Shown here piece after piece: positions 7,520 through 15,472 of a stretch of DNA of 37,763 nt (positions within the stretch are counted from its first letter, which is position 1; each line of letters begins with the position of its first letter). Location of the stretch: contig JAIPDO010000038.1 in NCBI GenBank assembly GCA_021737645.1, forward strand, positions 1 through 37,763. Direction: 5' to 3'. Source of the stretch: Desulfarculaceae bacterium. Its GTDB lineage: Bacteria > Desulfobacterota > Desulfarculia > Desulfarculales > Desulfarculaceae. The notes beneath the pieces were generated by a model that saw only the letters and a program-made list of their open reading frames with translations, was not told the DNA's origin and ran no database searches. Made by a program: the position numbers and the translations under genes.

Positions 7520-10500
7520 GAGGCCTCTCCCCCCAGAGCGGCGGCGGCATTGACCCGCGCCCGGCACACTCCGCCCATTTGGCAGAAGTCGCAGGGGCCC
7601 TGTTCGGGCAGGGGCAGGAACTGGCCACCTTCCAAACGACTCCACAATTCAGCGATGCTGTTGAACAGGTTGAGCGTGCCGCTCATGGCCAACTCTTGGC
7701 GGATGGCCGGGTCGGAGGCCAGGAACGGGTTGGCTACGGCAAAGTCGTGTTGGGCCGGGTCCTGCTCCATCTTTCGGGTGGGCACCACCCGGGCGCTAAG
7801 GGCATCTTCAGCTTTGCCCCAGAACTCGCGGGCCGCAGCCAGATACACCGGCATCTGGAAGGCGCTGACCCCCAACTCGCTTTGTTTTAGCGGGCCGGTG
7901 ATCTTGTCCTTTTGGCCGGCGTGCTTGTAGTCCACAACCCGTAACGCGCCCGGCCCCTGGTCCAAGCGATCCAGACGGCCCTGCAAGAACAAAGGCTCGC
8001 CTTGTTCCAGCTCCACTTTCAGGCCGGGATCGTCCCTGCCGCCAAACTCGGCTTCGACTTTGGAGGGCCGCAGCCCGCCCATGGCCTCCATCTCCCGAGA
8101 GACCACCGTAGCCAGGGTGTGGGCCAGCACGCTCCGCCTGGCCTGTTGCACCAGCTCGTGTCCCGGCAGCTTTTCCATGGCCCGGGCCAGGCAGTGAAGC
8201 AAGCGTTCGCTCTGGGCGGCCTGGTCCCAGTTCGGGTCGAATTCGCTAGGCGCGAAAAAGTGGGCCAGGGTGTCGTGCACCCAGGTGCCCTCTTCCGAGC
8301 GCTCCAGGCCCCAGCCCGGCTCGCTCGGTTCGGCCAGCCCCAGCACCCGCGCCAAAAACCACTGCATGGGGCAGGCCACGTAGGTTTCCAGCGCGCTGGG
8401 GGAGAGTTTTCGCCGGGCGGGGTCGGCCAGAAGCGAGGCCAAAAACTCCTGCGCCGGTCCCTGGAGCAGCAGGCCGTCGTAGGGGCCGCCCTGTGCGAGA
8501 CGGGCCTCAGGCGGCAGAGCCTCCTGGCGCAAGCGGTGCTCTTCCACCCGCGCCCGTGCGGCCAGGGATCGCCAGGCATCGGCAGTAGCAGGATCTTGTG
8601 CCAGGACGTGCAGAACCGCCGGTGCGGCGTTTTCCCTTTGGGCTGCGCCGTAGCGAGGGCGCAGCAAGTCGCGGGCCACCGCGCTCCACAGGCTGCGTGC
8701 ATCGCGGCACCCCTCCACCGGTGGCACATCGCCGAACACGCTTCCCGGCGGGGCCTTGAGGTCGTCTTGGCGTCCCAGACGCCGGGCCATCTGCTCCAGC
8801 AAAAGGCTGGGGTTGCGCGGGGAGCCGTCCAGGTGGGCGGCGCAGCAGGAGAGCACCGCGCCCTGGCGGGCCGAACCCAGCAACAGCAAAAGGCGCAGCA
8901 CCTGGCCGCCGTATTCCTCTTCTTCGGTGCGCCACACCGGCAGCCCGGCCTTGCGGCCCAGAGCCACGCGCTCGGCGCTGTCCAACAGGCGCAGGTCTGC
9001 CGGGCGGGACGGGAATTCCTCCAGATTCAAGCCACCAGCCAAAACGTGGGCCGGGCGCAGTCCCTGGGCGTCTTCCAGGCGCAGCACCCGCACCCCGCCG
9101 CGAGCCCCCATGCCCGCGCCGGCGTCTTGTTGCTCCAGAGCCTGCCCCAGCAGGGCCAACAGCCGCCCCGGACTAAGGGGCATGACCGCGCCTACCTGCT
9201 CCGCGGCCTGGCCCAGGCCACGCACCGCCCTGGTTAGCCCCTCCCAGGCTCCCAAGTCGCGGGCCAGGGCCAGGGCTGCCCAGCGCCCAGGTCCCGCGCC
9301 AACGGCCAAATCCTGGGTGGGCCTTAGAGCTTCGAGCAGACGCCCCACCCGGCCGCAATACTCGTTCAGGCCTTGGGCCTTATCCAAAGAAGCCAGCCAG
9401 GCGGTAAGCGCCCCGCAGGCCGAGGCCAAATCCCGCCAGGCCTGTGCCTTGCTCCCGTCGGCCTTGTCCGCCGCCTTGTTCAACCACTCGCGCGCCGGAG
9501 TTTCCTGGGAGTCCACGTAATAAGCTCGCGCCAAGCGGTGGGCAGCATCGCTTGGATGTGGCGTTTGGAGATGGCGGGACAGGGAGGCCCCCAAGTAGGG
9601 CGAATCCCAAATTCTGGCCAGCTCCACCCGGGGGTATCCCATCTGGGGCAAGGAAAGCAGCTCCAACACGGCCTGCACCAGGGGGGTGCCGCTCAGGGGT
9701 TCGCTACGGCGGAAGGAAATGGGCAGACCCAAACGGGCGGCCACGTCGGCGGCCATCTGGCCGTACAGGCTCAGCTCAGGGAAAACCAGGACGATCTCAT
9801 GGGGCGGCGTGCCTTGATCCACCAGGTCCCGTGCCCGGCCCACCAGGGCCTCCACCTCGGCGTAGCGCCCCGGCGCCCGCACCAGGTCCAAGGCCGCACC
9901 ATCCCTTGCGGGCGCTTTTTGGCCAGCCTTCCAAGCCCCCAAGGCCAGGGGAGCCAAGGGGCCACCCTCCTCCTCCAGGTCGCTCCACTCCACCTCCATG
10001 TTGCCGCCGTGGTTTTCCAAGGCCCTGGCCGTGGCCTCCAGCAAGCGGAACACCTCTTGGTCAGACCCCACCAACGGGGTGAGGGCGAAGCGCACCCGCA
10101 CCGCCACCACCTGGGATAGAGCGAAGAGCAGGCGCAACTCAGCAGGTCGCAACCACAAGGCATCACGCACTTCCAGCGCCTGCCAGTTTTGCAGCAAGGG
10201 AAAGGTTCCGCCCTCTGAGAGATGCGCCTCCACGGCGGCCAGCTGGTCGGCCTCGTCAGCCAGGCCACGCTGGGCAAGCTCGCGGGTGTAGACGGCCAGC
10301 AGACCGGCCAGGGCGGCGCGGCGTTCGCTTCCCGGCCCCGGCAACGAGGCGATGTCCCCCGGATCAAGCCGCGCCGCCTTTAGCCCCACCAGCAGCCGCC
10401 ACAAGCGATGGGGAAAGCGGCGTCCCCGTGAGATGCCGGTCAGCGCCGCCTGTTCCTTGCCTAGAGACTCCAGCAGCTTTTGCACCAACACTGGACCGGC

Positions 10501-10701
10501 CAACTCGGCCAAAGGCTTGGCCCGGCGCGCTGAGGGCGGAAGCTGGGACCAAAGCAGGGGCAGCAGGGCGTTTCTGCCCTGGAAGGTGTAGTGCCCTCCC
10601 CCGCCCAAGAGCAGGCCTCCCGGCGCAGCGGCGGCGCTCAGGCCAAAGGCCTGCTCCAATGCCTGGCCTCCCGGCCAGACTTGGGCGGGGCGCTGGCTCA
10701 C
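7516..10701 (-). CDS. addB: AddB-like helicase-exonuclease subunit with Fe-S nuclease domain
   Basis: The 1061-residue protein starts at a GTG that overlaps the stop codon of the upstream transglycosylase gene (GTGA). The C-terminal part has a RecB-type nuclease domain: LSPSALETYVACPMQWF, GRLDRLDQGPGALRVVDYKHAG, then PCDFCQMGGVC. Cys777 with Cys1037, Cys1040 and Cys1046 matches the four-Cys Fe-S staple of AddB (C, then C-x2-C-x5-C). The N-terminal helicase half is diverged: the place of Walker A reads LLLGGGGHYTFQGRN with no GKT, so ATP binding is doubtful and this half is probably structural or used in Chi scanning. The stop overlaps the addA start by 4 nt. Together AddB and AddA would resect double-strand ends for RecA loading. 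A PDDEXK nuclease of another family is less likely given addA next door. Confidence 0.88.
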   Translation of the reverse strand: MSQRPAQVWPGGQALEQAFGLSAAAAPGGLLLGGGGHYTFQGRNALLPLLWSQLPPSARRAKPLAELAGPVLVQKLLESLGKEQAALTGISRGRRFPHRLWRLLVGLKAARLDPGDIASLPGPGSERRAALAGLLAVYTRELAQRGLADEADQLAAVEAHLSEGGTFPLLQNWQALEVRDALWLRPAELRLLFALSQVVAVRVRFALTPLVGSDQEVFRLLEATARALENHGGNMEVEWSDLEEEGGPLAPLALGAWKAGQKAPARDGAALDLVRAPGRYAEVEALVGRARDLVDQGTPPHEIVLVFPELSLYGQMAADVAARLGLPISFRRSEPLSGTPLVQAVLELLSLPQMGYPRVELARIWDSPYLGASLSRHLQTPHPSDAAHRLARAYYVDSQETPAREWLNKAADKADGSKAQAWRDLASACGALTAWLASLDKAQGLNEYCGRVGRLLEALRPTQDLAVGAGPGRWAALALARDLGAWEGLTRAVRGLGQAAEQVGAVMPLSPGRLLALLGQALEQQDAGAGMGARGGVRVLRLEDAQGLRPAHVLAGGLNLEEFPSRPADLRLLDSAERVALGRKAGLPVWRTEEEEYGGQVLRLLLLLGSARQGAVLSCCAAHLDGSPRNPSLLLEQMARRLGRQDDLKAPPGSVFGDVPPVEGCRDARSLWSAVARDLLRPRYGAAQRENAAPAVLHVLAQDPATADAWRSLAARARVEEHRLRQEALPPEARLAQGGPYDGLLLQGPAQEFLASLLADPARRKLSPSALETYVACPMQWFLARVLGLAEPSEPGWGLERSEEGTWVHDTLAHFFAPSEFDPNWDQAAQSERLLHCLARAMEKLPGHELVQQARRSVLAHTLATVVSREMEAMGGLRPSKVEAEFGGRDDPGLKVELEQGEPLFLQGRLDRLDQGPGALRVVDYKHAGQKDKITGPLKQSELGVSAFQMPVYLAAAREFWGKAEDALSARVVPTRKMEQDPAQHDFAVANPFLASDPAIRQELAMSGTLNLFNSIAELWSRLEGGQFLPLPEQGPCDFCQMGGVCRARVNAAAALGGEAS

Positions 10702-11597
10702 CGCAATCTCTGGGCCAGGCCCAGCACCGTCTTGGCGTAGGGCTTGGAGTTGTTGTAGGTGAGCACCACCTTGAGCTTGGCCTTGTTGCTCAGGCCGGGA
10801 CGCCAGCCGTGGGCCTTGAGGTAATTGGCCACGCTGTGGATGGCGTCCTGGGGATCGGCAAGGTTAATTTTTCCGTCGCCGTCGGCGTCCTTGCCCCAAA
10901 CCAGCACCGAGGTGGGCACGAACTGGGCCATGCCCAAAGCCCCTGCCAATGATCCTTTGTAGTCCAGGGGCGAGCGCCCTTCCTTGGCGGCCAGACGCAT
11001 CAGGGAGCCCATTTCCTTGCGGGCCCAAACCGCTCGGCGCTTAAAGCGCTTTTTGGTCTTGGTCCTGTTCAACTCGGCCTTTTGTTTGCGGGGCCAATTC
11101 TTGGCCAATATCTTTTGGGCCTCCGGGGTGTCCAGCACCGCCTGGGAGGCCAGCACGTTGAACACCGAACAATTGCCGGTGTAGATCCCCAGGCGGCTTT
11201 CCACGCTCAGTATGGCCACCACCACCGCGGGGTCCACCCCGCTTTGCTTTTGGGCCTCGGTCAAGGTGGCGGCGTTTTTGGCCATAAAGGCCTTGCCCGC
11301 CTTGATGGTTTTGGGGCGCAGGAATTGGCCGTAGTTGAGGCTGCGCTCCGAGGGCGCCAGCAGCACGGCCATGAGGCGGCCTTCGAAGCGAACCCTCTTG
11401 TCGCCCAGCAGGGCGTCCACTTGGGCCGGGTCCGTGCCTTGGCGGATCATCTCGGCCCGAAGAGGCGCGAAGACATCCTGATCTTTGGCCTGGGCGGGCA
11501 CGGCGGCGGCCATAAACGCCAAAAGCATGGAGAGCGCCAGGCACGCGCCCAGGGCTTCCCTGGCCAAGCGCCATCTGTTAGTCTTGAGGCTCGTCAT
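10698..11597 (-). CDS. lytic murein transglycosylase, MltB/Slt35 family
   Basis: The 299-residue protein starts at ATG 11597, preceded by AGGAAAG. The start at 11735 is rejected because the signal peptide begins here (MTSLKTNRWRLAREAL, hydrophobic core, VPAQAKD); there is no lipobox, so export to the periplasm is likely. The MltB-family catalytic region reads AILSVESRLGIYTGN with Glu133 as the predicted acid. GSLAGALGMAQFVPTS is the typical second block, and DADGDGKINLADP is the EF-hand-like calcium site known from Slt35. It would cleave the MurNAc-GlcNAc bond with 1,6-anhydro product formation. The stop overlaps the addB start, making it the first gene of the addB-addA-recD2 run; why a murein hydrolase leads a DNA-repair operon is unclear. 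A divergent gene starts 97 nt away. Confidence 0.9.
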   Translation of the reverse strand: MTSLKTNRWRLAREALGACLALSMLLAFMAAAVPAQAKDQDVFAPLRAEMIRQGTDPAQVDALLGDKRVRFEGRLMAVLLAPSERSLNYGQFLRPKTIKAGKAFMAKNAATLTEAQKQSGVDPAVVVAILSVESRLGIYTGNCSVFNVLASQAVLDTPEAQKILAKNWPRKQKAELNRTKTKKRFKRRAVWARKEMGSLMRLAAKEGRSPLDYKGSLAGALGMAQFVPTSVLVWGKDADGDGKINLADPQDAIHSVANYLKAHGWRPGLSNKAKLKVVLTYNNSKPYAKTVLGLAQRLR

Positions 11598-11694
11598 GGG
11601 GGCGAAACTTTCCTGGGCCAAAGGTTGCAGTTTGGATCGCGTGATTCCTTTTCCCGGCGGCGAAGGCCGAGAGCATGTGATAACCGATGCACCC

Positions 11695-12234
11695 ATGCGC
11701 TTGCGTTGGGGGCCCTGGCGCACCGGGCGCATCATACAGGTGCATGTGGGCTCGGCGGCGGCCTACGAGGAGTACCGGGAGGAGTGCCTGCAAACCGGTC
11801 AGGACCCCTCTGGCCGCATGCCACCCCACTTCGCCTTGGAGGGCGGCTTGCAAGACACCGCCCTTGGCCTTTTGCGCCACCGGGCCGACGCCGCCTCCCA
11901 GGAACAGGTCTGCTACCTGGCCTGCCTTTTGGAGGCCCTGGTGGGCGCTCCCTCGGCCATCCTGCGCACCGACCTGATTCGGCGGGTGTATCAGGAAGTG
12001 GATCATCTCTCCAAAAACCTGGGCTTTCGCTGGCGGGGCGGCGAGGGCCGCTTCATTCCGCCGGTTAACCAGGACGCCGGAGACCCCCACCAGTTCGCCC
12101 GCATGGTGGCTCCGCTGAGCAACCTGCAGGAGTTTTACGCCGCCCTGCACGATTACGCGGCGCGGCGCTACCGCATCCTGGCCAAGGAATACGTATTCTA
12201 TTATCCCGGCCGCCTGCGCAGCGTCCTGGGCTAG
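11695..12234 (+). CDS. conserved-looking cytosolic protein, unknown function
   Basis: This gives 179 residues from ATG 11695. The start is uncertain: a GTG at 11677, with GAAGG 10 nt before it, is also possible, while a start at 11485 would run through the opposite-strand transglycosylase gene and is rejected. The sequence has no signal peptide or membrane segment. Recognisable blocks are MRLRWGPWRTGRIIQVHVG, CYLACLLEALVGAPS, DLIRRVYQEVDHLSKNLGF and a C-terminal aromatic stretch RILAKEYVFYYPG. I do not recognise the family. It is divergent from the transglycosylase gene and convergent with the amidohydrolase gene, 3 nt from its stop codon, and appears monocistronic. Confidence 0.7.
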   Translation: MRLRWGPWRTGRIIQVHVGSAAAYEEYREECLQTGQDPSGRMPPHFALEGGLQDTALGLLRHRADAASQEQVCYLACLLEALVGAPSAILRTDLIRRVYQEVDHLSKNLGFRWRGGEGRFIPPVNQDAGDPHQFARMVAPLSNLQEFYAALHDYAARRYRILAKEYVFYYPGRLRSVLG

Positions 12235-12237
12235 CCC

Positions 12238-13338
12238 CTAGAAGCTTCGCCAAACGGGCCGTTGCCACTGCAAGGGGTCGCGGCGCGGATCTTGAGCCGT
12301 GCCCAACAACCAGGCCCGCGCCCCCACCGCGATCTCTCCCAAATCCCCTGCCAGGCCCATGCAGCGAGCCGCCCGTTTGGTGGACGCCTCGAACACCGTG
12401 GCCGGGCTCACCCCCGCTTCCAGCCAGGAAGCCATCTCTCGAAACACCGCCTCGCCGTGGGGCAGGTTGTAGGAGCCCGCGTCGCTGCCCAGCACCAGCT
12501 TGACCCCCAACTCCTCCCCCAGCTTTATCTGCGCTTGTTGCAGGCGCACGATTTCAGCCAGGGCATCCAAGGTAGTCTGGTCGTGGCGCCCGTCTGGGTC
12601 TGCCAGGTGAGCCTCAACCGCCGCCAGGGTTGGGGTCCACCAAACGCCCTTTTGTGCCATGCTCAGCAAGCAGCGAGGCCCCAGGAAATAGCCGTGCTCA
12701 ATGCCGTCCACCCCCTGGGCCAGGGCCTGGCTCACCGCCTTTTCGCCGTTGGCGTGCGCCGACACCGGCAAACCGGCCCCGTGGGCCTCCTGCACCGCCG
12801 CAGCCACCTCCTCGTTGGTAAGGGCCTGAGGGTGGCACACCTCCCCGGGGTGCTCAAAGTCCAATAGGCCTGAGGCGAAGAGCTTGATCACCGACGCGCC
12901 CCGGCGGGCCTGTTCCCTGGCGGCCTGAGCAAAGGCCTGGGCCCCGTTCATGGGCGCGGCCAGCCAATAGGCGGCCTCGCCGGTGGCTCCCAGGCCCACG
13001 CAGGCGGTGCGCACCAGCGGCGGGCCGCCGTCATCCCGAGGGGTGGCGTGCTGGGGCTTGTGGCCCAGGTCGCGCACTGCCGCCACTCCGGACCGCCGCC
13101 ATGACTCCATGGCCTGCTCCGGCCCCGGCCCAAGGTACAGGTGCACGTGAGCGTCCAGGGGCGCGGGCGACAGCCATAGGCCTTCAAACTCCTGGCGCCG
13201 GCCAGCCTTGGCGATGGCCTCCTCGCCCAGGGCGGCCACCCTGCCCTCACGGACCAACACCGCCGGAGGGCCTTGATAGGGCTCCGCCCCTGCCAGCCCC
13301 TGGGCCAGCAGGCAGAGCCCTTCGCTTGCTTGCGCCAA
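12238..13338 (-). CDS. metal-dependent amidohydrolase (imidazolonepropionase-like)
   Basis: The 366-residue protein has the amidohydrolase metal ligands in order: DAHVHL (HxH), the candidate carbamylated or bridging Lys in ASVIKLFASG, His in VSAHANGEKA, His in GIEHGYF and Asp in VLGSDAGSYN. This pattern fits the prolidase/imidazolonepropionase-like branch; the substrate cannot be told from sequence. It is cytosolic, as no signal peptide is seen. The start is a TTG at 13338, 3 nt beyond the stop of the flavodoxin gene, with no clear ribosome binding site, so translational coupling is likely and the exact start is uncertain. It is the last gene of the minus-strand run that begins with the L,D-transpeptidase or with the membrane protein at 15394. 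Confidence 0.85.
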   Translation of the reverse strand: MAQASEGLCLLAQGLAGAEPYQGPPAVLVREGRVAALGEEAIAKAGRRQEFEGLWLSPAPLDAHVHLYLGPGPEQAMESWRRSGVAAVRDLGHKPQHATPRDDGGPPLVRTACVGLGATGEAAYWLAAPMNGAQAFAQAAREQARRGASVIKLFASGLLDFEHPGEVCHPQALTNEEVAAAVQEAHGAGLPVSAHANGEKAVSQALAQGVDGIEHGYFLGPRCLLSMAQKGVWWTPTLAAVEAHLADPDGRHDQTTLDALAEIVRLQQAQIKLGEELGVKLVLGSDAGSYNLPHGEAVFREMASWLEAGVSPATVFEASTKRAARCMGLAGDLGEIAVGARAWLLGTAQDPRRDPLQWQRPVWRSF

Positions 13339-13341
13339 GGC

Positions 13342-13824
13342 CTAGGCGGCCAGCTTGTTCACCAGGGCGGCGAAATGGGCCCCATAGGCCGCGCACTCGT
13401 CCATGACCCGCTGATCCGGCTCGCCTATGGCCAGGGGGCCGAAGTGGCCGCCCTTGCGCAGGCCCTGCACCACCATGCCGTGAATCAACAGGCCTTGCAG
13501 CATGGACAGGAGGGTCAACTCGCCGCCGCCACCGATGCCGCCGGTGGAAGCGAAGGCCCCGGCGGCCTTGCCCTCCAGCTCGCCTTTGCCGAACAGGGCA
13601 ATGGACTCGTCGATGAACGTCTTCATGGGGTTGGCCATGCAGCCGAAGTAGCAAGGCGCGCCCAAGAGAACCCCGTCAGCCGCCCGCAGGTCGTCCAGGG
13701 TGGCGTCCGCCACTTTTTTCAGGCTTACCGCGCAACCGTCCTGTTCCACGCTGGCCTTTAGGGCCTCGGCCATCTTGCGGGTGTTGCCGCCGTGGGAAAA
13801 ATATACGATCAATACGTTAGGCAT
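13342..13824 (-). CDS. flavodoxin-family protein (NAD(P)H-dependent FMN reductase/WrbA-like)
   Basis: The 160-residue protein is a single flavodoxin-like domain: MPNVLIVYFSHGGNTRKMA at the N-terminus is the FMN phosphate-binding loop, followed by ADGVLLGAPCYFGCMANPMK and AGAFASTGGIGGGGE, which match the WrbA-type flavin-contacting loops. It should bind FMN and transfer electrons, possibly to quinones; the partner is unknown. The ATG is preceded by AAAGGGGA with good spacing. It sits 36 nt after the cupin gene and 3 nt before the amidohydrolase gene, all on the minus strand. The two cysteines in APCYFGCM are not usual for WrbA but occur in related iron-sulfur-free reductases. Confidence 0.88.
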   Translation of the reverse strand: MPNVLIVYFSHGGNTRKMAEALKASVEQDGCAVSLKKVADATLDDLRAADGVLLGAPCYFGCMANPMKTFIDESIALFGKGELEGKAAGAFASTGGIGGGGELTLLSMLQGLLIHGMVVQGLRKGGHFGPLAIGEPDQRVMDECAAYGAHFAALVNKLAA

Positions 13825-13860
13825 GATTATCCCCTTTGCTGGAAACCGCGCCGGGGGGTG

Positions 13861-14220
13861 TCAGGCGCTATGGTCGCCTTCGGCCCGCCAGGCTGGATGA
13901 CAAACACACAAAAACACCAGGTCTTGTTGACCGGTGTTTTCTAACCATTGCCGCGAACCGGGCGGGAGGTATACGCAGGACTCGGGGCCCACCTCTTGGG
14001 AAAGGTCGTCCTGGTGGAGCACCCCCCTGCCCCGCAGCACGTAATAAATCTCTAAAAAATCCAAGTAATGCGGTTTGGTGGCCTCACCGGGAGGCAGCCA
14101 GGCCCGCGACAGGCTGATCCCGGCATCGACCGGGTCGTTGGCCGGGTGGATTACCTCGGCCAGGCGGCATCCGTCGGAGGCCGTGAAAACTTTCAGTTCA
14201 TCCGCATTCTTGTGCAACAC
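13861..14220 (-). CDS. small single-domain cupin protein
   Basis: The 119-residue protein begins at GTG 14220, only 2 nt after the bactofilin stop codon, so it is probably translationally coupled. Longer frames from 14409 run through the bactofilin gene and are rejected. The cupin core is visible as KPHYLDFLEIYYVLRGRG (motif 1 with His and Glu), DDLSQEVGPESCVYLPPGS and QWLENTGQQDLVFLCVCHP (motif 2). The metal ligands are only partly conserved, as the HxH of motif 1 is reduced to a single His, so metal binding is uncertain. Many such proteins bind sugars or act as sensors; no specific role can be given. Its place between bactofilin and flavodoxin genes gives little further hint. Confidence 0.8.
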   Translation of the reverse strand: MLHKNADELKVFTASDGCRLAEVIHPANDPVDAGISLSRAWLPPGEATKPHYLDFLEIYYVLRGRGVLHQDDLSQEVGPESCVYLPPGSRQWLENTGQQDLVFLCVCHPAWRAEGDHSA

Positions 14221-14222
14221 GG

Positions 14223-14546
14223 CTACGCTTCGTCCTGTGGCCCGGGATGTTCTTGCAACAGGGCCTTGCTTCCGTCGTTTTGCAAGGCGGAATTCTGGGC
14301 CTGGGCCGGCTTGGTGAGCACACCGGTTTCCACCACCTCCACGTCGGCGTCGACCACGCCACCCAGTTCTATGGTCAGCGAACGGCAGGTCAGTTTTCCC
14401 TGAATCCACCCGGTGTCCTTGACCACCACCCGGTGGGCCACCACGCTGCCCTGTACGCCTCCCTCCACCACCAAGGTGTCCTGGGCGAAGACGTCGCCGC
14501 GCACGATGGTCCCGGCGGCCAGTATGGTCAGTTGGTTGGCGGACAA
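14223..14546 (-). CDS. bactofilin (polymer-forming cytoskeletal protein)
   Basis: The 107-residue protein is a short bactofilin. Its central region reads ILAAGTIVRGDVFAQDTLVV and VEGGVQGSVVAHRVVVKDTG, ending with VVDADVEVVE: regularly spaced hydrophobic and Gly residues of a right-handed beta-helix. Bactofilins self-assemble without nucleotide and act as membrane-associated scaffolds for cell-wall enzymes. There is no membrane-targeting hydrophobic segment; the N-terminal tail is only about 7 residues and the C-terminal tail is charged and Gln-rich. It follows the membrane/coiled-coil gene by 17 nt and is followed by the cupin gene at 2 nt. The upstream L,D-transpeptidase suggests a link to peptidoglycan shaping, which is inference. 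Confidence 0.87.
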   Translation of the reverse strand: MSANQLTILAAGTIVRGDVFAQDTLVVEGGVQGSVVAHRVVVKDTGWIQGKLTCRSLTIELGGVVDADVEVVETGVLTKPAQAQNSALQNDGSKALLQEHPGPQDEA

Positions 14547-14563
14547 GATATTCGCTTTCGCTG

Positions 14564-15394
14564 CTAATTCTTGGGCTGCTTGGAATCCATCGTTTCGCGC
14601 ATCAAAAGGGCGAGCTCGCCTTGTTCGTTGAAGATCAGAAACTCCACGGCCTCCACGTCTTTATCCACCAGAACGAAGCGGGCCCTAAAGCGTTTGTAGC
14701 GTTGCACCGCGAAATGAGCGGCCCTTTTGGGATTCTCCGGCCTGCCCAGGGGAGTGAGCCGGGTGGGAGGCCAGGCCTCCACCCAAGGTGCTCCCTTGCG
14801 TTCGCTGCGCAAAAGCACGGTGGCGTAGCCTTTGGCCGGGTGCTTGTAGTCCAATTTGTTGTTTATATCAAAGTAGACTAGTAGATCGCGCCCGGATTTT
14901 TTCAGCTTTACCTTGCGCACATCCACCCAGTCGGCGCTGGTGGGCCATGGCTCCACAGCCTGGGCTTCCTGCGGGGTGGAGGCGTCGCCGTTTTCCTTGG
15001 CCTTGGCGTCGGTCTCGGCCGGTTGCTCCTGGGCTGCCTGAGGTGGCTCGGCCGGTGGGGTCGCGGCCTTAGGCGGCTGGGTGGGTTTTTTTTGCCTTGG
15101 TGGCGGTGGTGGCGGCGGGCCCTCGGCTGGCATGTTTGCCAAAAAAGCCCGGTCCTGGAGGCCGCGCACGATGGTTTCCAGGTTCTGGGCAGACAGCCGC
15201 AGCCTCTTATTGTCTTTGACTATCTCACTCAGGGCTTGGTTTTGTTGATAAAGCAGATAGCCTCCCCCGGCCAAAGCGGCCAAGGTGAGGACCATCAGGA
15301 ACATGAAAAAATATAAAAGCCAGGGGCCTAAACGCATTGTTTGCACCGGGGCGTCCTTGCGCACCAGCAGTACGTCGGTTTTCTGCCGGGCCAA
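14564..15394 (-). CDS. single-pass membrane protein with coiled coil, proline-rich linker and C-terminal domain
   Basis: The 276-residue protein has four parts: a short cytosolic N-terminus (about 1-22), one membrane helix (LLYFFMFLMVLTLAALAGGGY, about 26-46, quoted in part: FFMFLMVLTLAALAGG), a coiled coil (NQALSEIVKDNKRLRLSAQN, about 50-80) and a linker rich in Pro, Ala and Gln (about 90-150, including a run of seven prolines). A folded C-terminal domain follows (DWVDVRKVKLKKSGRDLLVY onward). I do not recognise that domain; a periplasmic position is inferred from the single helix. The TTG start at 15394 is supported by AAGGGGG 4 nt upstream. It precedes the bactofilin gene by 17 nt and could be its membrane partner. 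The upstream L,D-transpeptidase gene ends 78 nt before. Confidence 0.78.
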   Translation of the reverse strand: MARQKTDVLLVRKDAPVQTMRLGPWLLYFFMFLMVLTLAALAGGGYLLYQQNQALSEIVKDNKRLRLSAQNLETIVRGLQDRAFLANMPAEGPPPPPPPRQKKPTQPPKAATPPAEPPQAAQEQPAETDAKAKENGDASTPQEAQAVEPWPTSADWVDVRKVKLKKSGRDLLVYFDINNKLDYKHPAKGYATVLLRSERKGAPWVEAWPPTRLTPLGRPENPKRAAHFAVQRYKRFRARFVLVDKDVEAVEFLIFNEQGELALLMRETMDSKQPKN

Positions 15395-15472
15395 TTTACC
15401 CCCTTTTCCCGAGTGATTGGTTAATTCTTATCCTATAGTTTCGTTGAGGCCGAGGCAAGAGAGGGTCGAGAA

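Noticed and set aside
11485..11694. Upstream extension of the gene at 11695
   Set aside because: It runs antisense through the signal-peptide region of the transglycosylase gene and has no supporting similarity.
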